Below, piece after piece: positions 33,301-43,987 of a stretch of DNA of 64,000 nucleotides. The notes under the pieces were generated by a model. The model was not told the origin of the DNA, did no database searches, and worked only from the letters and a program-made list of their open reading frames with translations. This DNA comes from Ampullaceana balthica (Eukaryota > Mollusca > Gastropoda > Lymnaeidae), in assembly GCA_944989445.1 (NCBI GenBank), contig CALYLW010000054.1:1116654-1180653 (forward strand), read 5' to 3'. Within the stretch, counting starts at the first letter, position 1. Each line of letters opens with the position of its first letter. The position numbers were made by a program, and so were the translations under genes.

Positions 33301-36300
33301 TACTTAATTTGTAAGGTAGCCCTTTGAACAAACACACAAAATCATTTTGAAGGCTAGCATTTAGCAATGAAATGAGCAACAAGCTTTATAAATTGACCAT
33401 TTTAACTCATCTAGTTTGTCGTATTGACAGCATTTGTATAATATCAAATAAATATAAAATATAATTTAGTCAGTGCGCCTACCCCCTAAGCCCCAAGTAG
33501 TGTACAGTTAAATTAAAATAGTAACTACATGTAGTAATGAGTAATGGTATTGTAAATTTAATGTTTAGAATCAGTATAACTTATAACTTAGTATGCTAAG
33601 GCTAAGTAAGTAAAGACTATAGACTATAGACCAGTGGTTCTCAACCTTTTGATATTCAAGGACCACTTGAAAAATGTGTGTCTAGGCCGCGGACCACTAC
33701 TGAAAATTTTGCTACCCCCGTGCAGGAAATTTATAGATAATTATACTTTGTATGTAAATTAAATTTTCATCCTCGCTGACCACAGGTTGAGAACCACTGC
33801 TATCTATAGCCTATAGTTTATAGTATTTAAATCATAGTAGTAGTAGTCATGGGCGTAGGGAAGAGGAGCAAGGGGGGCATTTGCCCCCCCCCCTACATTT
33901 GAGAAAAAAATGTCATAAAATGTCATAAAATTGTTACAATAAAACTGAACTAAATTTCCTAAAAGTTTATTACATGGAAGACAGTTTACATTTATCAAAC
34001 ATAAAAAAGAATTATATCTGCAAGTATAACTGATTACATTACTGATTGTTCTTAATATTCCAGTTGTTTAAAAATTTCTTTAACATTTTTAGCAAAAATC
34101 CGCAAGCTTTTATATTTTTGTGACCATCTAGTTTCACATAGCAAAGGAACATTTAGAATAAGCTTTCTTTGCTGATTACTTTCTCGGAAAAACACTATAA
34201 TTTATTTAATTGTTCCTATTGTGTTTCATACAACATTCACATTATTTAAATCGTTCACAACAAGATTTAGTTTATGTGAGCTGCAATGTACAAATGCTGC
34301 TTTTGTGTATTTTTTTCTAATTATTGCTTGGACTCCTCCTTTTTTACCTGCCATTGTAGAACATCCGTACTATCCTTGACCAACAAGCTTTGTCATATTT
34401 AATCAAAATTCTAATGAATCAGTAATGATGGTGTTGGTTAAACCTTCAGCTGTTCTATTGACAATTGGAATATATCCCATGAATTATTCTGTGACCATCA
34501 TTTTCCCATTTTGCTCTTTGACAAATCTAACACCAAGTGACATCTGCTCAGTACCTGAAATGTCATTTGTCTCGTCAGCAAGTATAGAAAACGCAACTGA
34601 ATTATTTGCTTCACGAACCAGGTCTTCACGCAAGAGAGACTCACAAATTTCGATTATAGTGTTATGCGTAGTTGCCGAGATACACTCCGCGGTTACCCGT
34701 CAAAAGGGCCCCAGACAAAACGGCCCCGACATAACGGCCCCGGTCAAAACGGCCCCAGACAAATTGTTAACATATTTTAACAAAAACATTAATTTTTTTT
34801 GCATTTTAAGCTTTCGTCAACTTTTTCACCCTTAAAAAAAGTGGTAAAATTGTAAAATTATTTCTTGTGATATTATATTGTTTCTTGTAAACTAACAACC
34901 GTTATTGGTACCATTTTGCGTAAAGGCCATTAAATTCACTTTTGTGGTGTTATTATTATTGTTTATTGTCAGCTAAACCTGACACTGAATAGGTGAGTAA
35001 AAATACAAATATATTTGATTGTAAATTTTACAATTAGTCCATCCATTAGTCCAGGGCCGTTATGTCGGGGCCGTTATGTCGGAGCCCAATTGTCGGGGCC
35101 GTTTTGTCCGGGGCCGTTTTGTCGGTGAACCTTACTCAGCACTACAAGAACCAATTGACAAACGATTACCAAGAACTTCATCTCCAGATTCAACACGAAA
35201 CTCTAACTGTTCATACAAATTACCAGAATTTGATTCTGTTCCACGAAGTGCTAAAACATGCATGCAGCAAAATAGGATTATAAAAATGATGGAACCCAGT
35301 TTGTTGCCATTTTCTTGAATTTGTCTTCTAAATGATGAGTCCAACTGCTCATCTATAGAAACTGCTTTGGCTTCCAATAAAGCAAATAAAATTGCTTGCA
35401 TCTTCATGAGAGCCTTTGTGCCATAATGTGCTTTGCAGGTTGCTACGTGCATCTTCGTTGAAATCTTTATATTTTGTACATGGTTTGATGACAAATACCC
35501 ACTGAACTCATAGTATTACTTTTTGCAGAAACAACACGCAATATTTGCAAAAGGCACCTATTAACATTTGCGAGTATACAAGCCACGGTGAATAGTCTGA
35601 CAATAATGCATATCTAAAAACTCTATTTCCCTCACTGTCAGCTCTAAAATCATAATTTTTATCAAGGGTCTAACAATCACGAATCAGCTGCAATTTCAAC
35701 TTATTTGATAGGTCGTATGTCCATTCATACCTTCCAATCCCCAATTTAGGAAATGAATAAGTGTCAGCGACAATCAACAGTTGCTTCAGTTGTGTCTGGC
35801 TGTTGAACGTGTTCTGTTGTCCTCAATGCCAATGATAAGTCAGATGCTGCAGACGCCCCAAAATCTTCTAATAACGGCATTTCGGAATCCCGCGATTGGT
35901 CTACTTTTCAATTTTTTTTAGCCTGTAAAAAAATTTCTGATATCCATCCTTGGTAATCCTGCAGTTTCTACATGTATATTATTTCACAGAAAAATTCAAT
36001 TTTCTCGTGAGAACTTAAGTTTTTAATTTATTAAATGCATTAATAAATGTTGTATTTTAGTTTTAGCTATTACAGCACTAATTTGTAAGTCTTATTAATT
36101 TCTAAGGCTTTTTTCAACCCTTATTTTATACTGAACTTGAATTTAATTGAAAATTTTACCTGTATGGCATTGTCAGTTAAAATAAAAAAAAGTGGGATTT
36201 TTATGCCCCCCCCTGGAAAAATTCCAAGTGACGCCCATGGTAGTAGTTTATTTATAGTCAAGACTCTTAACTGTAACTTCTTAACTGTCAAGTCTTTGTC

Positions 36301-36621
36301 TAACTTGACTTAAGTCTTAAGTTTTAAATTTAATTTAACAATTTAAATTAATATTTGTTTTTAAAATGAACAAAGTGAATTAAATGATGACTCAGACTCA
36401 CTCAATGAGCAATGACTGTATTGAACCCTACTGTATTGTCTATATAATATATTACACTTACACTGTATTTATATAATTATTAATTATATATTTATATATT
36501 ATTATATTTATGAATATGTTAATTACCTGTAGTAAGCGTTTATATCATCGTCTGCTTTAAATCTTAATAGATGTTTGGGGACTAAAGTAAAAGAATCAGA
36601 TTCTGTGTCTTTTTCTTCCAT
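30347..36621 (-). CDS. C18orf21: C18orf21/RMP24-like protein, six coding exons
   Basis: Minus-strand exons, 5' to 3': 36621-36527 (ATG at 36621), 33002-32965 (only 38 nt), 32744-32560, 31694-31604, 31457-31358 and 30659-30347. All have AG/GT borders, and the phases (2,1,0,1,2) join into 273 codons without a stop. The product has a CQNC pair in exon 3 and a CRAC pair in exon 4, spaced like the C-x2-C...C-x2-C zinc-binding site of human C18orf21. A lysine-rich stretch (KKKKKKKKGKKQK) follows, and the C terminus KLKQFLLQ...LSDFLSSL mirrors the human ...LSQNES...FRNFLSSL end. From memory, C18orf21 has been reported as an RNase MRP subunit (RMP24); its role in rRNA processing is taken from that. 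The first exon is the least certain: it fits by phase but lies 3.5 kb upstream across an intron filled with hAT elements. Confidence 0.83.
33632..33799. mobile_element. hAT MITE, CAGTGGTTCTCAAC type
   Basis: 168 bp with perfect 14-bp inverted ends CAGTGGTTCTCAAC and GTTGAGAACCACTG and the familiar 'ggccgcggaccac' interior of Charlie-like hAT MITEs. The flanks (ctatagac, ctatctat) match only partly in a TATAGAC-rich context. It lies in intron 1 of the C18orf21-like gene. Confidence 0.85.
34691..35134. mobile_element. GACAAAACGGCCCC inverted-repeat MITE nested in hAT
   Basis: Left ggttacccgtcaaaagggcc and right 'ggggccgttttgtcggtgaa' plus cc are inverted. Both arms carry extra GACA(A/T)AACGGCCCC repeats. 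The transposase frame reads through when the segment is skipped (...SIGSCSAE | CISATTH...), which places the insertion precisely. Flanks ctccgc and ctcagc may be a short target duplication. Confidence 0.82.
35955..36122 (+). repeat. Solo arm of the foldback element
   Basis: From ggtaatcctgcagtttctac through tatattatttcacag and 'tagctattacagcactaatt', it matches the left arm at 18906-19082 with about 15% differences. The second arm is missing. Confidence 0.8.
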
Positions 36622-37204
36622 TTCTTTAGTTTAATAATAAATAATATTTATATACTATATTATAAATTAAGTATTAATTTTTAAGTGTGCTCGTATTTTA
36701 CCAATTCTTTTCCTGCTGAAACTGAAAACCTGGATGAGATAAAACAAAATAATATTTGTATGTATTAATTGACCTCTTAATTAATTTTTAATGTAAAAAT
36801 AAAATGAATATTAATACATTCACATAGAATTGAATTAAAAATAATGTTTATTATTAAAATGTACCTACTATTTACTTACTTTAAAAAAAAATTTACTTCG
36901 TTTTTTCTAATTGTTAAAGAACCCCCCTCCCACAGTGTCTAGTTTTTACAATTTTAAGCTTTACAAAATAAGAATTTTATTCCGCATGATTTACGAAACA
37001 AAATACATTTATCCCCCCCCCCGTGACTTAAATAAGTAGTTAAATTAGTGTTCAGAAGTAGTCAATAATCCTCTCCCCCTTGCTGAATTTTCTTTTCTTG
37101 AAGTGGGTTCAATTAGCATAATTAGCTCAATCAAACAATAAAAAATCATTTTTTTTAAAAAATTTAAAACAAAAGACTTAGGAAAAAATTATAACTAAGA
37201 CTAG
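36622..37204. other. Upstream of C18orf21-like gene; nothing recognised
   Basis: The promoter of the minus-strand gene should be here. The DNA is AT-rich with C-homopolymer runs near 37013. No promoter element is clear. Confidence 0.4.
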
Positions 37205-38800
37205 GGGTTTTAGTTTTAGGGCGCCTACGCCTACGGCACCCACTTGGGCTGTAACTTTTGGGCAGGGAGCAAACTGTAATAATTAATGGATCTAAATCTG
37301 CACCAATAAAGGTTAACTCAGGAGTTCCACAAGGAACTGTGCTAGGTCCCTTACTCTTTTTAATTTATATAAATGATTTACCCAACAACATCTCAACAGG
37401 TACAAAAGTTAGGCTATTTGCTGATGATTGTATAATCTATAGAACAATTAAATCAGAACAAGATAGCAAAATTTTACAAAAAGACTTAGATGAATTGATA
37501 AAATGGGAAACTAACTGGAGTATGTCTTTCCATCCAGAAAAGTGTCAACTGTTAAGAGTAACAAAGAAAAAGAAACAAATAAATTCAAAATATTACATTC
37601 ATGGAAAAGAACTGACCCAAACTAAAGATGCAAAATACTTAGGAGTCTTAATAAATGAGAAACTATCATGGAATCCCCACGTCAATGAAGTTATTAAAAA
37701 ATCAAACAAAACCTTAGGCTTTATAAAAAGGAACTTTAACAAATGTAATAGAGATATAAAACTAAAATGCTACCTCACTTTGGTGAGACCTGCACTAGAA
37801 TATGCATCTTCTGTATGGGACCCATCCACCAAAGAAAACATTGATAAACTAGAACAAATTCAAAAAGAGCTGCCAGATTCATTACTGGAGAATATTCGAA
37901 ACTGACAAGAGTAACACCATTAGTTAAATCATTAAACCTTGAAACACTAGAGGATAGAAGAACCAAGAGCAAAGTAGTAATCATACATAAAGCAATTAAT
38001 TCTAATTTAGAAATACAACACAAAGATAACTTAATACAACCCTCAGATAGACATAAGGATAAAAACACCTTTCTTATTCCGTATGCAAGAACAAACACAT
38101 ACAAGTTTTCCTTCTTCCCGTCCGGAATTCGGGCGTGGAATGGGTTGCCTGAAGAATCCAGGAAAACCAACACTTTATCAACATTTAAATCTCTAATAAA
38201 AATGCAGGACTAAACACAAACCATAGATAAGCGTAGGACGCAATAATCTTCTGTATAGAAGGAGCGTCTGTAAACAGATAAGATAAGATAAGATAAGATA
38301 ACTGTAGGGCGCCTACTTTTTTTGGGGTAAAAAGCCCAAGTAACTTATCCTTGTTTGATAAATACGAAATATTAAACTTCCTGAAATGTACACAAAAGTA
38401 TTTTATTATTATAAATAATCAAATCCTCTTTTTACATCGCTCTCTTTTCCAAAATTAAAATATAAGCTAAAACTATGACGTCATATAACATCTTTTTGAT
38501 GTGCGCCTATATACTATATACTTAAATATAAGCTCAAAAATGACGTCATAGCGCTACGGATCCTTCCTTCCTGTGACTTGGACTATTATATTGTTTACTA
38601 GTGTATCACGTCAAAAATGACAGAAGTTTTCAAAATAAATACACATCAAATAAAAATAATAACTTAATACATAACTTTCATTTATTTTTATTTGATTAAT
38701 TTATTATCAATATCATATTGAACAATTTTATGTGGAATGTTCGAAAAGTGTTATTTTTGATGCAGTAATTTAAGTAATTTGGTGTGCTGCTTTCTAAAAT
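37205..38800 (-). repeat. GGCGCC-family repeat (copy 3), interrupted by LINE
   Basis: The left part 37205-37249 ends in the gggcgcctacgcctacggca block. After the LINE, gggcgcctac resumes at 38307 with the 'aagtaacttatccttgtttg' block, the 'ttccaaaattaaaatataag' block (shared with 63960-64000) and 'gtaatttggtgtgctgcttt' near 38780. Confidence 0.7.
37250..38300 (+). mobile_element. GATAA-tailed LINE, 5'-truncated, frameshifted
   Basis: Non-LTR retrotransposon (CR1/jockey-like). 37258-37905 encodes RT motifs SGVPQGTVLGPLLFLIYIND, then RLFADDCIIY (catalytic FADD box) and KYLGVLINEKLSWNPHV. One A is missing from the run near 37865 (caaaaagagc versus caaaaaagagc in the other copies), which shifts the frame and ends the ORF; the C-terminal region is otherwise present to 38213. 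It ends with 3' UTR 'cttctgtatagaaggagcgt' and five GATAA repeats. The endonuclease and the first half of RT are lost to 5' truncation. It is inserted in a GGCGCC-family repeat. Confidence 0.93.
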
Positions 38801-38870
38801 TAGTTACATTACAACCATACATACATACAGACGACGGGAATTATGTATATTGATTATATTATATTGCATA

Positions 38871-39187
38871 CGAGCAACAAAGCCCGTCCAAGGACGTTCC
38901 GCCACCGTTCGGTGGCATGTTTTAACTCCCCTCTAACAGCCATTTCGACCGGCATACATGTGCATCACGTCAAAAATACTATTCATTATAGTTAAATTCA
39001 ATAACTCGAAAAAACAGAGCTTTTGACTATAAATCCCAAACGCGCATAACTCAAAATCAAGTCTTGGTAGAGATACTGCACAAAAAATAACTCGTGTTCA
39101 ATATGATTGGCTGTACGAGTCATATGTGTTTGAGGGACCAATTGCTATCGATGACCGGACAGAACCTTGCCTTTTATTACATATGGA
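38871..39187 (-). mobile_element. Helitron-like family A (copy 2)
   Basis: Begins cgagcaacaaagcccgtcca on the plus strand (3' end of the element, CTCG followed by T) and runs to 'ccttgccttttattacatat'. The 5' end reads TCCATATGTAATAAAAGG and is altered. The same interior 'ttgactataaatcccaaacg' and 'ccgttcggtggcatgtttta' is present as in the other copies. Confidence 0.75.
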
Positions 39188-39520
39188 GAGGAGATTTCGA
39201 TTTTAACTTTTATTTATATATTAACTTTTAATACATGTATGATGAACATGATATAAATATAATGCGTATTCAAATTCAAGTAAATTTAATTATTAATTAA
39301 ATTAAAGATTTGTCATTATTAAAGATATAGAGGGATATTTGGTGAGATCTTTAAATTAATCCAAAAGTGGTTTAAGTTTAAGTTGAATGAAAAATAAAGC
39401 TATTGTTTTAGACAGTTCTTCATTTATTTCTTTTTGAATTTATTGAGGGCCCACGATGGCTCCTGTAAAAAGTTATTAGTTTATTATTGCAGATTATGAG
39501 GTAGCATTAAGGCATATATA

Positions 39521-39775
39521 GGGTGCGGTGGTCGAGTGGCAGTGCACTCTGCTGGTGTATCGAAAGTCACAGCTTTGAATCTCTGTGAAACTGAATAAGG
39601 GCGTCCCTGAGTCCACCCAGCTCCGAATGGGTACCTGACATTCGTTGGGGTAAAGAAGTAAAGGCGGCTGGGCATTGTGCTAGCCACTAGCTACACAATC
39701 TCCTCTATGCCTTGGCTATAGAAAATTTTGAATGCTGCTTCACTTGCCGCAAGGCCAGCATGGTCTGAAAAGTAA
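39521..39775 (+). mobile_element. tRNA-derived SINE (copy 1, diverged)
   Basis: A-box-like tggtcgagtggcagtgcact, degraded B box (gctttgaatctc), then the shared 'gggcgtccctgagtccaccc' and 'gaatgggtacctgac' core. No GATAA tail remains. Older than the copies at 45739 and 52971, judging by divergence. Confidence 0.8.
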
Positions 39776-41160
39776 CCTCTATTTAGACATATACCATATT
39801 TTAAATACTATAATTTAAAAAAATTATTCTTATATAGTCAATAGTTATTAGCACAGACTTTAATTCAAATTTAAAATTGAGTAAAAATTAAAATGATTTC
39901 AATCATTTCTGCTTTGCTTTTAAGTGTTGTATAAGTATGATGTGCATTAAGTCATTAAGAAGGGGAAAATTCTACATACTGCAGCACTCTTGAGTAAGCC
40001 ATCCCTTTCATAAAACTCAGCAATGGGATTGAAATCCCCATTGTTTATGTTTCTACTGTTACGGGTTATTATATATATATAATATATAATTGTAGTTGTA
40101 GCTGGGTACAAAAGTTATTTTTTGGAACTAAAAACATTTTGCAAAAGTTCTTTCTCTTTTTGACTAAAAACACATCTCTTCAAACTTTACTTTCAAAATT
40201 AATAAGACAAACAATCAAACATTTCTTTAAATGATAAATGCAGCTTAAGTGCATCATAATGTCATTACAGTATATTATTGTTGTAGTTGTAGTTAGGATA
40301 TGAATGTTTGAAATTATGTGCATTTATAAATAATGTACATGTATATGTGTTTTACTATTTTTTATGTGAAGCGCTGTGAGTCCATCTGCTTGCTGGGGTA
40401 CTGCGCTGTATATTATCAAATTTTTATTATTATTGTCAGACAAAAGCCTGTTTAAGATAATTCCTGAGTAGAAAATCAAGTCTCTCCATGCACCTGGTAG
40501 ATGCCATGGAACATCAAGTGCAAATGACAAAGTTTGACTCCAACTCCAACAGACCCACAGAAGTTCCTGAATATTTATAGAATCCATAACCAGCTTACGG
40601 GCTTCTTTTCTTCTTCTGTTTCTTTTCCTTGTTTAGATTTTTGGTTGAGATTGAATTGAACTCTAATCTACAATTTTAGCTCTGACACAATTCAGACTAT
40701 ATAGCCATCAAGGCAACCAATAGCTATGTTTAAATATAATGATAACTATATAATTATAACTATAATATTAAACTTTAATTTAACAATATTAACAATAATA
40801 TATATAACAATGTTCAAATAAAACATATTTCAATGTTGACATTGGCATATTAAACACCAACATAGTCTATGAAGATCAGAAACATATACATTACATAGAG
40901 ATAAAGGTGTGGTTTTATCTGAAGTTACAAGAATTGGCGTTTATTAGTAGACTAAGCAGGTTTTCTGATAGCAGATTTCTTTTCTTTATTCAATTGCATC
41001 TAAGTCAAAGGTTAACAGGTTCCATCCACTCCAAAAGCTACTGTTGTTTGGGTAAAATAAACCTGAGGAAAATCCTCAATAGCAAATGGGAGAAAATAAG
41101 TTCCAGACATTGAAGCAATCCCCAGGACAGGACTTCTAATTATCTATACAACTCTGTTTC
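39776..41160. other. Intergenic AT-rich DNA, no gene seen
   Basis: Contains a short TA microsatellite near 40069-40090. No exon, RNA gene or repeat family recognised. Confidence 0.5.
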
Positions 41161-41162
41161 AA

Positions 41163-42975
41163 TCCCAACTACCCTGGGTGGGGCATGCTGTGCGCACGCC
41201 AGACCAAAGGCTCCCAAAAATACTCTTCTATGGCAAACTCAAACATGGAAATCTTATCTTATCTGTTTACAGACGCTCCTTCTATACAGCAGATTATTGC
41301 GTCCTACGCTTATCTATGGTTTGTGTTTAGTCCTGCATTTTTATTAGAGATTTAAATGTTGATAAAGTGTTGGTTTTCCTGGATTCTTCAGGCAACCCAT
41401 TCCACGCCCGAATTCCGGACGGGAAGAAGGAAAACTTGTATGTGTTTGTTCTTGCATACGGAATAAGAAAGGTGTTTTTATCCTTATGTCTATCTGAGGG
41501 TTGTATTAAGTTATCTTTGTGTTGTATTTCTAAATTAGAATTAATTGCTTTATGTATGATTACTACTTTGCTTTTGGTTCTTCTATCCTCTAGTGTTTCA
41601 AGGTTTAATGATTTAACTAATGGTGTTATTCTTGTCAGTTTCGAATATTCTCCAGTAATGAATCTGGCAGCTCTTTTTTGAATTTGTTCTAGTTTATCAA
41701 TGTTTTCTTTGGTGGATGGGTCCCATACAGAAGATGCATATTCTAGTACAGGTCTCACCAAAGTGAGGTAGCATTTTAGTTTTATATCTCTAATACATTT
41801 GTTAAAGTTTCTTTTGATAAAGCCTAAGGTTTTGTTTGATTTTTTAATAACTTCATTGACGTGGGGATTCCATGATAGTTTCTCATTTATTAAGACTCCT
41901 AAGTATTTTGCATCTTTAGTTTGGGTCAGTTCTTTTCCATGAATGTAATACATGTATTTTGAATTTATTTGTTTCTTTTTCTTTGTTACTCTTAACAGTT
42001 GACACTTTTCTGGGTGGAAAGACATACTCCAGTTAGTTTCCCATTTTATCAATTCATCTAAGTCTTTTTGTAAAATTTTGCTGTCTTGTTCTGATTTAAT
42101 TGTTCTATAGATTATACAATCATCAGCAAATAACCTAACTTTTGTACCTGTTGAGATGTTGTTGGGTAAATAATTTATATAAATTAAAAAGAGTAAGGGA
42201 CCTAGCACAGTTCCTTGTGGAACTCCTGAGTTAACCTTTATTGGTGCAGATTTAGATCCATTAATTATTACAGTTTCCTCCCTGCCCAAAAGGAAGTCTT
42301 GGATCCAGTGATGTAAGGAACCTGAGATTCCAAAGTAGTTAAGTTTTTTAAGTAAACTAAGGTGGTGAACTTTGTCAAATGCTTTTGAGAAGTCTAGTAA
42401 TATTGTATCTATTTGATCATTTTTGTCTAAGCCTTTTGATAGTTCATCTATTAAACCTATTAATTGTGTTTCACATGATCTGTTTTTTCTAAAGCCGTGT
42501 TGATGTGGGCATAGGGCATTATATTTGTCAAGGTGGTTAACTATTCTACTATATATTATGTGTTCTAGTAATTTACAGGTGATACTAGTAAGTGATACAG
42601 GCCTGTAGTTACCAGGGTCTGATTTATCCCCTTTCTTAAAGAGTGGAGTTACGTTAGCTAATAAGCTAGTGGAGGTAAAGAAAAAGGATTACTGTATAAG
42701 GATAAGCTATTAACCTCACTCAAAGTGTTTGGCATTGAACATGATTCCTGGGAAGCAGCAGTCAAGGACAAAGACTCCTGGGGCTTACATGTACAGAACC
42801 TAACACCAATCTAAATACAAATTGACAAAAGGCAACATAGTCCAGTAGAAATGCCAGGAAAGACTGTGCACTAAACGCTAATAGTAATGTCCCAACCATC
42901 TCTTGTCTGATCTGTGGACGTACCATACAAGTGAAGATTGGTCTTGTTAGCCAAAAACGTATTTGTGTAACTGCC
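41163..42975 (+). pseudogene. RTE-like LINE C terminus, split by a later LINE
   Basis: The left part at 41163-41250 encodes GHAVRTPDQRLPKILFYGKL. The right part after 42674 continues with LLYKDKLLTSLKVFGIEHDS and WEAAVKDKDSW, then about 42897-42965 ISCLICGRTIQVKIGLVSQK, a zinc-knuckle-like end. Together these are the conserved tail of a second LINE type, whose order is only visible when the 1.4-kb minus-strand LINE between them is skipped. Stops in the last third show it is dead. Confidence 0.75.
41251..42674 (-). mobile_element. GATAA-tailed LINE, longest copy with intact RT half
   Basis: Minus strand. One open frame runs from the 5' truncation point at about 42674 to the stop at 41327, including LLANVTPLFKKGDKSDPGNY, LDFSKAFDKVHH, SGVPQGTVLGPLLFLIYINY, RLFADDCIIY, KYLGVLINEKLSWNPHV and RAARFITGEYSKL. 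These are the fingers-palm-thumb blocks of a non-LTR RT with its FADD active site. Endonuclease and ORF1 are absent. The 3' UTR has the same tagaaggagcgtctgta segment and GATAA tail. It is about 98% identical to the copy at 37250 by eye, so it is fairly recent. It is inserted into an older RTE-like LINE. Confidence 0.95.
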
Positions 42976-43198
42976 ATAGCCCATAAATAAGATGTACAGA
43001 TTGGTCTTTGTTGATCGCAACATATTTTTTAAAAAAATTGTTTCTTTACCAAAATGTGCAGTAACTCTTCATAAAAAATTGTGGAAGATATTAACATGTT
43101 TTTGTTTTTTTACACCAACTTTTATAAGATGATATGTAGATTAATTTTTTTTTAAATGCACAAACTCAAAATACTCAAATGTTAAAGTTAAATACAAA

Positions 43199-43204
43199 TT
43201 TATT
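43199..43204 (-). terminator. Poly(A) signal of the NUDT7-like gene
   Basis: AATAAA on the minus strand about 75 bases after the stop codon at 43277. Confidence 0.6.
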
Positions 43205-43276
43205 TGCTTCATCATGCCATAACAAAAAAATTATTTCAAAAGCTGAAAGCATTTAAAAATATACATTAATGAATTT

Positions 43277-43987
43277 TTAAAGCTTACTTTTTGTCATTGA
43301 TGTTACAAAATCAAAATATTCCACTAGACCAGCCTGCAAAGTTTTATCTTTTAAATCTTTAGCATCATCAAAAACAGGTAAAAATTCTGGAAGACCATAA
43401 ACAATTTTAGCTAAAAATATGCAGAAATTAGCAGTAAACCCCCATACAATAGCTGATTTTTCACCATCACTATACTTAACAGAGCGCGATAGAACTTGAC
43501 GCCCTCTAATGTTAAAAGTTGAATAGGAGATTTTTTCTTCATTTAAAAAGTCTTTAAGTGGCATATAAAATGCGAATTCGACTTCTGATGGATTTGGTAC
43601 TGGTTTAAAGTGGTTTTGAATCAATCCAACAACAGGGTATACCACTGTATTTGGTAGAGTTATACCCCTGGTTAATATGGCTAAAACTTGCACACCTTCA
43701 GGTGGTAAACCAATCTCCTCTTTGGCCTCCCTAAGGGCAGTTTCCACATCTGTTGTGTCTGTATCGTCTCTAATACCGCCAGGAAACGATACTGCTGATG
43801 GGTGAGTCCTTAAGTTTTTGGAGCGCTTTGTGAGTAAAATAAAAATTTCTCCATTTTTTATGGTCAAGGGGAGCAATACTGCTGCTCTTTTAAAATCATT
43901 AGTAATTTCCGGATATTCTCCACCTTTTCTAATATCAAAAGCAGATAATCGTTCAACGACAACCGTAGTAAGATCTGAGTCTTTCAT
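43277..43987 (-). CDS. NUDT7: Peroxisomal CoA diphosphatase, NUDT7-like
   Basis: A 236-residue intronless ORF, close to human NUDT7 (238 aa). Residues 51-71 carry the CoA-nudix signature LLTKRSKNLRTHPSAVSFPG plus G; residues 71-94 form the nudix box with its Mg-binding REAKEEIGL helix at 86-94. The ILTRGITLPN and PNPSEVEFAFYMPL stretches also fit the CoA pyrophosphatase subfamily. The protein ends in SKL, a canonical type 1 peroxisome-targeting signal, which separates NUDT7 from mitochondrial NUDT8. The known activity is cleavage of CoA and acyl-CoAs to 3',5'-ADP and phosphopantetheine, controlling the peroxisomal CoA pool. An in-frame TAA 36 nt upstream supports the ATG at 43987. The GX5E position of the classical nudix motif is not a glutamate, which is usual near the D-rich loop of this subfamily. 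Confidence 0.92.
   Translation of the reverse strand: MKDSDLTTVVVERLSAFDIRKGGEYPEITNDFKRAAVLLPLTIKNGEIFILLTKRSKNLRTHPSAVSFPGGIRDDTDTTDVETALREAKEEIGLPPEGVQVLAILTRGITLPNTVVYPVVGLIQNHFKPVPNPSEVEFAFYMPLKDFLNEEKISYSTFNIRGRQVLSRSVKYSDGEKSAIVWGFTANFCIFLAKIVYGLPEFLPVFDDAKDLKDKTLQAGLVEYFDFVTSMTKSKL

Larger units (their letters stand above)
33848..36239 (-). mobile_element. hAT transposon with TTF/DUF4371-type transposase, decayed
   Basis: Ends CATGGGCGT and ACGCCCATG, bounded by perfect 8-bp repeats GTAGTAGT (33840-33847, 36240-36247). On the minus strand, in order: a TTF-finger-like part (YSPWLVYSRK.., about 35620-35540); 35494-35132 with HVQNIKIS..KAVSIDEQLDSSFRRQIQEN; then, beyond a nested insertion, AFSILADETNDISGTEQMSL, GGVQAIIRKKYTKAAFVHCS and VPLLCETRWSQKYKSL. 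This is the order of the '52-kDa repressor/ZMYM1-like' hAT transposases. The element ends soon after, with no CERSFS dimerisation region, so the 3' end of the gene is deleted. It lies in intron 1 of the C18orf21-like gene. Confidence 0.92.
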
